A stretch of DNA of 16,570 nucleotides from assembly GCA_018265615.1 (NCBI GenBank), contig JABLYX010000085.1:1-16570 (forward strand), written 5' to 3'. How positions within the stretch are numbered: the first letter of the stretch is position 1; every line of letters begins with the position of its first letter. The notes beneath the pieces were generated by a model that was not told the origin of the DNA, ran no database searches, and saw only the letters and a program-made list of their open reading frames with translations. Shown here in pieces: positions 8,066 to 14,784 of the stretch. The DNA comes from Lentisphaeria bacterium. Its GTDB lineage: Bacteria; Verrucomicrobiota; Lentisphaeria; Victivallales; Victivallaceae. Position numbers and translations under genes: made by a program.

Positions 8066-8097
8066 TAAACGACGGCAGCGGAAACCAACCGAATCAC

Positions 8098-8103
8098 AGG
8101 AGG
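8098..8103 (+). promoter_or_regulatory. glnN ribosome binding site
   Basis: AGGAGG, a full-strength Shine-Dalgarno sequence, lies seven bases before the ATG at 8111 and fixes the glnN start. Confidence 0.85.
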
Positions 8104-8110
8104 ATCCATC

Positions 8111-10243
8111 ATGAGCAACCAGAACCGGATGAAAGCCGTCAATGCCGTGGCGGAAATTCACGGGGGCGAACCGATGCCGGCTGCGCCCGTCTGCCTCGAC
8201 TGCTACGCCGAGGATGTCTTCAACATCGACTGCATGCGCGAATACCTGTCGAAATCCGCCTGCGAAAAGCTGCTCGCGACCATCACGGGAGGCGAGGCGC
8301 TCGACCCCGCCATCGCCGGCGACGTCGCCCACGCCATGAAACACTGGGCGCTGGAACGCGGCGCGACGCACTACACGCACTGGTTCCAGCCGCTGACCGG
8401 CTCGACGGCCGAAAAGCACGACGCCTTCCTCGAACCGGAAGGGGCGAAGGCGATCATGAGCTTCTCCGGCAAAAACCTGATCGTCGGGGAGCCCGATGCG
8501 TCGAGCTTCCCCTCCGGCGGGCTGCGTTCGACCTTCGAGGCACGCGGCTACACGGCATGGGACCCGACCAGCCCGGCCTTCATCAAGCGGCACGCGAACG
8601 GCGCGACGCTCTGCATCCCGACCGCGTTCTGCAGCTACACCGGCGAGGCGCTCGATAAAAAGACGCCGCTGCTGCGCTCGATGCAGGCGCTGTCGGCCTC
8701 CACGAAGCGGCTCATGAAGTGCTTCGGGCTCCCCGAAGAGCGGGTCACGATCACGCTCGGTCCGGAACAGGAGTACTTTCTCATCGACAAGCACTTCTAT
8801 CTGCAGCGGCCCGATCTCGTGCAGACCGGGCGGACGGTCTTCGGCGCGCCGCCGCCGAAGCACCAGCAGCTTGAGGACCACTATTTCGGCTCGATCAAAG
8901 GCAGAATCCTCGCCTTCATGACCGAGGTCGAGCAGGAGCTCTGGAAGCTCGGCATCCCGGCCAAGACCCGCCACAACGAGGTCGCCCCGGCCCAGTTCGA
9001 GCTCGCTCCGGTGTTCGAGGAGCTGAACCTCGCCTGCGACCACAACATGCTTGTGATGGAAATCCTGCGCCAGGTGGCCGACCGCCACGGCCTCGTCTGC
9101 CTGCTGCACGAAAAGCCGTTCGCGGGCGTCAACGGCTCCGGCAAGCACAACAACTGGTCCGTCGCATATGGAAAAAGCAACCTGCTGAATCCCGGCGGCG
9201 ATCCGCACCAGAACGCGATCTTCCTGACCGTGCTCACCGCGATCATCGAAGCCGTGGACCTGCACGCCGACCTGCTCCGCGCCGCCGTCACCGGGGCGGG
9301 CAACGACCACCGGCTCGGCGCGAACGAGGCGCCGCCCGCAATCATTTCGATGTACCTCGGCGACCAGCTCGCGGACGTGATCGGCCAACTCGAAAAGGGC
9401 GCGCCGACTTCGAGCCGCCATCCGGGCGCGATGAAGATCGGGGCCGACACGCTCCCGCCGCTGCCGCGCGACGCGACCGACCGCAACCGGACAAGCCCGT
9501 TTGCCTTCACCGGCAACAAGTTCGAATTCCGCGCGCCGGGCTCGAGCCAGTCGTGCTCGGGGCCGAACACGATCCTCAACACGATCGTGGCCGAGGCGTT
9601 CGACCGCATGAGCGGCGTGCTTGAAAAGCTGAAGAAGGAGGAGTTCAACGCGGGGCTCCAGAAGCACCTGCAGAAGGTCATCCGGGCGCACAGGCGGATC
9701 ATCTTCAACGGCGACGGCTACACGGAGGAGTGGCTGAAGGAGGCCGGAAAACGCGGGCTCCCGAACGCGAAGAGCACGATGGAGGCGCTGCGCTGCCTGA
9801 CCGCCCCGGCGAACGTCGCGGTACTCGAAAAATACGGCGTCTACAACCGGCGCGAACTCGAATCGCGCTTCGAGGTGTTCCTCGAGGAATACCACCGCCG
9901 GATCCGCATCGAGGGCGAGATCGCGCTCGAGATGGCGACCAGCATGATCGCCCCCGTGGTGACGGCCGAATACGGCAGGGCCGCGAAATCGCTCGCCGCC
10001 GCGAAGGAGGCGGGGCTGACCGCCGGACTCGCCGCGCTGCAGGCCTCGGCCGCCGCGCTCGGAGAGGGGCTCGACGAGCTCACAGGGAAATGCGCCGCAC
10101 TCAAAACCGCGCTCGGCGGCCTGCACGAGGAGATCCTCGCGGCGATGGCGGAGCTGCGGCGCACGGTCGACGCGCTCGAAAAGCTCGTCGCGGACGAGTG
10201 CTGGCCGCTGCCGAAGTACCGCGAAATGCTCTTCGTCTACTGA
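8111..10243 (+). CDS. glnN: Glutamine synthetase type III
   Basis: ATP-dependent ligation of ammonia to glutamate to give glutamine, the entry point for ammonium. At 710 residues it has the length of the type III (GlnN) family rather than the roughly 450 of ordinary GlnA. Type III signatures are plain: THWFQPLTGSTAEKHDAF (89-106), GPEQEYF (217-223), NEVAPAQFE (289-297), KPFAGVNGSGKHNNWS (335-350), GNDHRLGANEAPPAI (397-411) and FAFTGNKFEFRAPGSSQS (464-481). These hold the metal-binding glutamates and the glutamate and nucleotide contacts. The last 150 or so residues are alanine- and leucine-rich and look helical. No adenylylation-loop tyrosine motif was evident, and type III enzymes are generally not controlled that way. 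It is the first gene of the rightward operon, driven by the sigma-54 promoter at 8050, and ends 17 bases before the purF-like gene. Confidence 0.97.
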   Translation: MSNQNRMKAVNAVAEIHGGEPMPAAPVCLDCYAEDVFNIDCMREYLSKSACEKLLATITGGEALDPAIAGDVAHAMKHWALERGATHYTHWFQPLTGSTAEKHDAFLEPEGAKAIMSFSGKNLIVGEPDASSFPSGGLRSTFEARGYTAWDPTSPAFIKRHANGATLCIPTAFCSYTGEALDKKTPLLRSMQALSASTKRLMKCFGLPEERVTITLGPEQEYFLIDKHFYLQRPDLVQTGRTVFGAPPPKHQQLEDHYFGSIKGRILAFMTEVEQELWKLGIPAKTRHNEVAPAQFELAPVFEELNLACDHNMLVMEILRQVADRHGLVCLLHEKPFAGVNGSGKHNNWSVAYGKSNLLNPGGDPHQNAIFLTVLTAIIEAVDLHADLLRAAVTGAGNDHRLGANEAPPAIISMYLGDQLADVIGQLEKGAPTSSRHPGAMKIGADTLPPLPRDATDRNRTSPFAFTGNKFEFRAPGSSQSCSGPNTILNTIVAEAFDRMSGVLEKLKKEEFNAGLQKHLQKVIRAHRRIIFNGDGYTEEWLKEAGKRGLPNAKSTMEALRCLTAPANVAVLEKYGVYNRRELESRFEVFLEEYHRRIRIEGEIALEMATSMIAPVVTAEYGRAAKSLAAAKEAGLTAGLAALQASAAALGEGLDELTGKCAALKTALGGLHEEILAAMAELRRTVDALEKLVADECWPLPKYREMLFVY

Positions 10244-10260
10244 AGAAAGGAGTCAACGGC

Positions 10261-12033
10261 ATGTCGGACCCGGTCAAACATGAGTGTGCGGTCAGCATGC
10301 TGCGGCTCCGCCGCGGCATCGATCACTGCATCCGCAAATACGGAACGCCGCTCTACGGCCTCGAACGCCTCGCGCTGCTGCTCGAAAAACAGCACAACCG
10401 CGGGCAGGACGGAGCGGGCGCCGCCTGCGTCCGGCTGAACCCGGAGCCGGGAGAGCCGTGCTATGCGCTTGAGAAGTCGAACCGGAAGATGCCGCTGGCC
10501 GATCTGCTCGAGCGGATCGGCGCAGCCGGAGTATACGCAGGGGAATCCCCGGCGACGGCGGAGGTGGCGCTGCGCCGCCACCCCTTCTGCGGGGAGCTCT
10601 ACCTCGGCCACCTGAGGTACGGGACCTTCGGCCGGCAGGGGGTCGAGGCGTGCCACCCGTTCGTGCGCCCGAATTCGTGCCTGAACCGCACGCTGCTGCT
10701 GGCCGGGAACTTCAATTTGACCGACACGCAGGCGCTCTTCACGAAGCTCGTCGAAACGGGGCACCATCCGGCCAGCCGGGCGGACGGCTACCTGATTTTG
10801 CAGATGATCGGCCACTGTCTTGAAAAGACGCTCGACCGGAAGCCGCGCAGCTTCGACCTCGCGGAGGTGCTGGCCGAGGCGTGCGGCGGATTCGACGGGG
10901 CGTTCACGCTCTGCGGCCTGCTCGGGGACGGAACCGGCTTCGCGGTCCGCGACGCGGCGGGGATCCGGCCCGGCTACTGCTACTTCGACGACGAAATCGC
11001 CGTGGTGAGTTCCGAACGCCCGGCCATCCAGGCCGCGTTCGACTGCACGACCGCCGAGGTGCGCGAGCTGCCGCCCGGAGAAGCGCTCATCATCGGCCGC
11101 GACGGCAGCGTGGAGTTCCGCCCCTGCCTGCCGCCGAAGCCGCCGAGGCGCTGCGTCTTCGAGCGCATCTACTTCTCGCGCCCGAACGACGCGGAGATCC
11201 ACCGCGAGCGGCGCGCGCTCGGGCAAAAGCTGGTTCCGGCCGTGCTGAAGGAGGTGGAGGGCGACTTTGCGAACACGCTCTTCTCGTACATCCCGAACAC
11301 CGCACAGGTCAGCTTCCACGGGCTGTTGGACACGCTGAACCGCATCGCCTGCGCCGAGGGCCGTACCGTGCGCTTCGGGCAGATCGCGGTCAAGGACGCG
11401 AAATTCCGCACCTTCATCGCGGACGCCGCCAGCCGCCGGGAGTTTTACATGCACATCTACGACGTGACCTACGGACTGATCCGGCCCGGCTCCGACACGC
11501 TCGTGGCGCTCGACGATTCGATCGTGCGCGGCAACACGCTCAAAAATGCGATCCTGCCGATCTTCGACCGGCTTTCTCCGAAAAAGATCGTCATCGCCTC
11601 CGCCGCGCCGCCGATCCGGTACCCGGACTGCTACGGCATCGACATGGCGAACCTGAAGGAGCTCGCCGCCTTCGAAGCCGCCGTCGACCTGCTGCGCGAA
11701 CGCGGCAGGTTCGGCCTCCTCGAACGCTGCTGCGAAAACGCGGAGCGAGAGCTCGCCGGCCCGGCGGAGGCGATGACGAACTGCGTGCGACCCGTCTACG
11801 ACGAATTCTCCGACGGGGAGCTCGCCGCCGCGATCGCCCGCCGGCTGCGCCCGGACAATATGCGCGCCGAACTCGCGGTCATATTCCAGAACTGCGCGGA
11901 TCTCGCGGAGTGCTGTCCGAACCACTCCGGCGACTGGTATTTCACCGGGAACTATCCGACGCCCGGCGGTTTCCGCGTCGTGAACCGCGCGCTGGTGAAC
12001 TACATGGGGAACATAGACGCAAGAGCCTACTGA
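10261..12033 (+). CDS. purF: Long PurF-like amidophosphoribosyltransferase
   Basis: A class II glutamine amidotransferase joined to a phosphoribosyltransferase domain. By homology it would make 5-phosphoribosylamine from PRPP and glutamine, the first step of purine synthesis. It is 590 residues against about 470-505 for standard PurF. The nucleophile is probably Cys9 (KHECAVSM) after an eight-residue propeptide. QHNRGQDGAG (44-53), GHLRYGTFG (116-124) and GNFNLTD (149-155) follow; the last replaces the usual NGNLT. ERIYFSRP (301-308), the PRPP loop ALDDSIVRGNT (416-426) and CYGID (457-461) mark the second half. The usual Lys-Asn motif before the PRPP loop is not evident. Residues from about 505 form an extension absent from standard PurF, with CCPNHSGDWYFTGNY and further cysteines. 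AAGGAG lies eight bases before the ATG. A similar long paralogue occurs in Bacteroides as I recall. Its place beside glnN and carA suggests nitrogen control, and its exact product is uncertain. Confidence 0.82.
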   Translation: MSDPVKHECAVSMLRLRRGIDHCIRKYGTPLYGLERLALLLEKQHNRGQDGAGAACVRLNPEPGEPCYALEKSNRKMPLADLLERIGAAGVYAGESPATAEVALRRHPFCGELYLGHLRYGTFGRQGVEACHPFVRPNSCLNRTLLLAGNFNLTDTQALFTKLVETGHHPASRADGYLILQMIGHCLEKTLDRKPRSFDLAEVLAEACGGFDGAFTLCGLLGDGTGFAVRDAAGIRPGYCYFDDEIAVVSSERPAIQAAFDCTTAEVRELPPGEALIIGRDGSVEFRPCLPPKPPRRCVFERIYFSRPNDAEIHRERRALGQKLVPAVLKEVEGDFANTLFSYIPNTAQVSFHGLLDTLNRIACAEGRTVRFGQIAVKDAKFRTFIADAASRREFYMHIYDVTYGLIRPGSDTLVALDDSIVRGNTLKNAILPIFDRLSPKKIVIASAAPPIRYPDCYGIDMANLKELAAFEAAVDLLRERGRFGLLERCCENAERELAGPAEAMTNCVRPVYDEFSDGELAAAIARRLRPDNMRAELAVIFQNCADLAECCPNHSGDWYFTGNYPTPGGFRVVNRALVNYMGNIDARAY

Positions 12034-12068
12034 ACAGAGATTTTCATCGAAACGGAAGGAGCAGGGAG

Positions 12069-13169
12069 ATGTTGAATTGGAGAGAGCGGCGGGAGCGCGC
12101 CGCATTCCTCGCGCTCGCAAACGGGGCGATTTTCCGGGGCTGGAGCTTCGGCGCCCCCGCCGACACGCCCGGGGAAGCGGTGTTCAACACCGGCATGAGC
12201 GGTTACCAGGAGCTCCTGACGGACCCCTCCTACGCGGGGCAGCTCGTCACGCTGACCGCCCCCGAAATCGGAAATTACGGCTGCAATCCGCAGGATGCCG
12301 AATCCCGCGGATTGTTTCTGAACGGCCTCGTGATCCACGAGCTCAACGAACCGTCGAACTTCCGTTCGGCGGAATCGCTCGCGGAGTACCTGAAGCGCAA
12401 CGGGAAACCCGGTATCGCCGGAGTCGACACGCGGCGCCTCACGCTCATGCTGCGCAGCGAGGGCAGCATGAAGGCGTACCTCCACGCGGCCCCGGAGCCT
12501 CTCTCCGAGGCCGAGGCGGTTGAACGCGCCCGCGCCTGGGAGGGGCTCGACGGGCGGGACTATGCCGCGAAAGTCACGGCGGGCCGGCAGTACGAGTGGA
12601 ACAGCGAGGGAGACCTCCGCGTCGCCGCATTCGACTTCGGGATCAAATACAACATCCTGCGCGGCATGGCGGCGAACGGCATGCGCGTGACCGTGCTCCC
12701 GGCGGCGGCGACGGCGGCCGACGCGCTCGCGCTGAAGCCGGACGGTGTCTTCCTCTCGAACGGCCCGGCCGACCCCGCCGCGCTCCGTTACGCGGCCGAT
12801 ACGATCCGCGCCCTCGTGGGCAGAGTTCCGCTCTTCGGGATCTGCCTCGGGCACCAGCTCTTCGGCCTCGCCTCCGGCGCGGAGTGCGGACGGCTGAAAT
12901 TCGGCCACCACGGCTGCAACCACCCGGTCCGGAGCCTGCTGACCGGCAGGGTCGAAATCACCTCGCAGAACCACAACTTCGCGCTGAAGGAAGAGACGCT
13001 GCCCTCTTCGCTCGAAGTCACGCATATCAATTTGAACGACAACACAGTAGAGGGAATCCGCCACAGGACGGAGCCCGCCGCGTCCGTCCAGTTCCATCCG
13101 GAAGCCGCGCCGGGGCCGCACGATTCGTTTTCCCTCTTCCGGGAATTCCGGCAACTCATGGAGCGCTGA
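12069..13169 (+). CDS. carA: Carbamoyl-phosphate synthase small subunit
   Basis: Glutaminase subunit of carbamoyl-phosphate synthetase. It releases ammonia from glutamine and channels it to CarB for arginine and pyrimidine synthesis. The protein is 366 residues, close to the usual 360-390. The N-terminal CarA-specific domain includes VFNTGMSGYQELLTDPSYAGQ (starts at 38) and GVDTRRLT (118-125). The class I amidotransferase domain follows, with FDFGIKYNILR (188-198), SNGPADP (230-236), the catalytic Cys259 in FGICLGHQ, and His343 and Glu345 in QFHPEAAPGPHD, completing the triad. AAGGAG lies seven bases before the ATG. It is 35 bases after the purF-like gene and three bases before pyrG, so its partner carB is separated from it by pyrG. 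Confidence 0.97.
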   Translation: MLNWRERRERAAFLALANGAIFRGWSFGAPADTPGEAVFNTGMSGYQELLTDPSYAGQLVTLTAPEIGNYGCNPQDAESRGLFLNGLVIHELNEPSNFRSAESLAEYLKRNGKPGIAGVDTRRLTLMLRSEGSMKAYLHAAPEPLSEAEAVERARAWEGLDGRDYAAKVTAGRQYEWNSEGDLRVAAFDFGIKYNILRGMAANGMRVTVLPAAATAADALALKPDGVFLSNGPADPAALRYAADTIRALVGRVPLFGICLGHQLFGLASGAECGRLKFGHHGCNHPVRSLLTGRVEITSQNHNFALKEETLPSSLEVTHINLNDNTVEGIRHRTEPAASVQFHPEAAPGPHDSFSLFREFRQLMER

Positions 13170-13172
13170 AGC

Positions 13173-14783
13173 ATGACCAGACACATTTTCATCACCGGCG
13201 GGGTCGTTTCGAGCCTCGGCAAAGGGATCACGGGAGCCGCGCTCGCAATGCTGCTCGCAAAACGCGGCTACCGCGTCGCGATGCAGAAGCTCGACCCGTA
13301 CCTGAACGTCGATCCCGGCACAATGAGCCCCTTTCAGCACGGCGAGGTCTTCGTGACCGACGACGGAGCGGAGACCGACCTCGACCTCGGCCACTATGAG
13401 CGCATCGCAGGGGTCGTCTGCTCCAAAGCGAGCAATTTCACGAGCGGAAAGATCTACAGCAACGTCATCGCCCGCGAACGCTCCGGCGGATACCTCGGCG
13501 GCACGGTGCAGGTCGTCCCGCACATCACCGACGAGATCAAACGGGCCATGCAGTCGCTGCACCGCCCGCAGGTCGATATCGCGATCACCGAAATCGGCGG
13601 CACGGCGGGCGACATCGAGAGTCTGCCGTTCCTCGAAGCGGCGCGGCAGTTCAAGCTCGCGGCACGCAGGGATGACGTGATCTTCCTGCACCTGACGCTC
13701 GTGCCGTACATCCGGGCCGCGAAGGAGCTCAAGACCAAGCCGTCGCAGCACTCGGTCTCGACGCTGCGCAGCATCGGCATCGCGCCGGACATCCTGGTCT
13801 GCCGCACGGAGCTCCCGATGGAGCCGGACCACTTCAAAAAACTCTCGATGTTCTGCAACGTCCCGGAGGATTGCGTCATCGAGGAGCTCGACGTGCAGGA
13901 CTCGATCTACGAGGTCCCGCTCGAACTCGCACGGCAGGAGCTCGATCAGAAGGTGCTCGGGCTGCTGCGGCTCGAGCCCGGCGAGCTCGACCTCGGCGAG
14001 TACCGCGCGTGGCTCGACGGCGTACTGCACCCGGAGAGCGAATGCACGGTCGCCGTGGCCGGCAAGTACATCAAACATCAGGACGCCTACAAGAGCATCT
14101 ACGAAGCGCTGCACCACGCCGGGATCAAAAACCGCGCGAAGGTGAAGCTCCTGCCCGTCGAAGCGGAAGAGCTTGAAACCGGCGATGCGGAGGAAATCCT
14201 GAAAGGGGCCGACGCCGTTCTCGTCCCCGGCGGCTTCGGCGAACGCGGCGTGCGCGGCAAGGTCAGGGCGGTCGAATACGCGCGGACGCACAACGTCCCG
14301 TTCCTGGGCATCTGCCTCGGCATGCAGTGCGCGGTCATCGAATTCGCACGGAACGTGCTCGGCTGGAAAGACGCGGACAGCACCGAATTCGACGAGACTG
14401 CCCTTCACCCGGTGATCGACCTCATGGAGGAACAGCGCGGCGTCACCGGCAAGGGCGGCACGATGCGGCTCGGCGCATACCCGTGCGTGCTCGCCCCCGG
14501 CAGCCTGAGCGCAAAGCTCTACGGCACCCCGCACATCAGCGAGCGCCACCGCCACCGCTACGAATTCAACCCGAAGTTCAAATCCGAGCTCGAAGCGGCG
14601 GGGCTCGCCGTCTCCGGCGCGAGTCCGGACGGACTGCTCGCCGAAATCGTGGAACTCAGGGAGGGGCACCCGTACTTCATCGGCTGCCAGTTCCACCCGG
14701 AATTCAAATCCCGGCCCCAGCGGCCCCACCCGCTCTTCGACGGGCTGGTCGCGGCGGCGCTTCAACGGAAGAAAGGAAACTGA
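13173..14783 (+). CDS. pyrG: CTP synthase
   Basis: Forms CTP from UTP, ATP and glutamine, the last step of pyrimidine nucleotide synthesis. The protein is 536 residues, normal for PyrG. The N-terminal synthase domain has the ATP-binding loop GGVVSSLGKGIT (9-20), KLDPYLNVDPGTMSP (39-53), HGEVFVTDDGAETDLDLGHYER (starts at 56) and EIGGTAGDIES (141-151). The C-terminal class I amidotransferase domain has VPGGFGERG, the nucleophile Cys381 in GICLGMQ, and His508 and Glu510 in QFHPEFKS. It starts three bases after carA, with GGAG inside the carA end, and stops one base before carB, so translation is probably coupled on both sides. Nothing looks damaged. Its position between carA and carB is the unusual point. 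Confidence 0.98.
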   Translation: MTRHIFITGGVVSSLGKGITGAALAMLLAKRGYRVAMQKLDPYLNVDPGTMSPFQHGEVFVTDDGAETDLDLGHYERIAGVVCSKASNFTSGKIYSNVIARERSGGYLGGTVQVVPHITDEIKRAMQSLHRPQVDIAITEIGGTAGDIESLPFLEAARQFKLAARRDDVIFLHLTLVPYIRAAKELKTKPSQHSVSTLRSIGIAPDILVCRTELPMEPDHFKKLSMFCNVPEDCVIEELDVQDSIYEVPLELARQELDQKVLGLLRLEPGELDLGEYRAWLDGVLHPESECTVAVAGKYIKHQDAYKSIYEALHHAGIKNRAKVKLLPVEAEELETGDAEEILKGADAVLVPGGFGERGVRGKVRAVEYARTHNVPFLGICLGMQCAVIEFARNVLGWKDADSTEFDETALHPVIDLMEEQRGVTGKGGTMRLGAYPCVLAPGSLSAKLYGTPHISERHRHRYEFNPKFKSELEAAGLAVSGASPDGLLAEIVELREGHPYFIGCQFHPEFKSRPQRPHPLFDGLVAAALQRKKGN

Positions 14784-14784
14784 T

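Larger units (their letters stand above)
7899..8067. repeat. Perfect 18-base inverted repeat formed by the two divergent promoters
   Basis: The left arm (7899-7916) reads TAAGCAAATGGCGTGCCA and the right arm (8050-8067) is its exact reverse complement, TGGCACGCCATTTGCTTA. The arms hold the two sigma-54 promoters and are separated by 133 bases. Identity covers the non-conserved spacer CCAT and two bases beyond the -12 element, then stops abruptly at both ends. The arrangement is mirror-symmetric about base 7983. Confidence 0.9.

Noticed and set aside
12034..12068. A terminator or separate promoter in the largest gap of the rightward operon
   Set aside because: The 35 bases hold only a ribosome binding site; I see no hairpin, -10/-35 pair or sigma-54 element.
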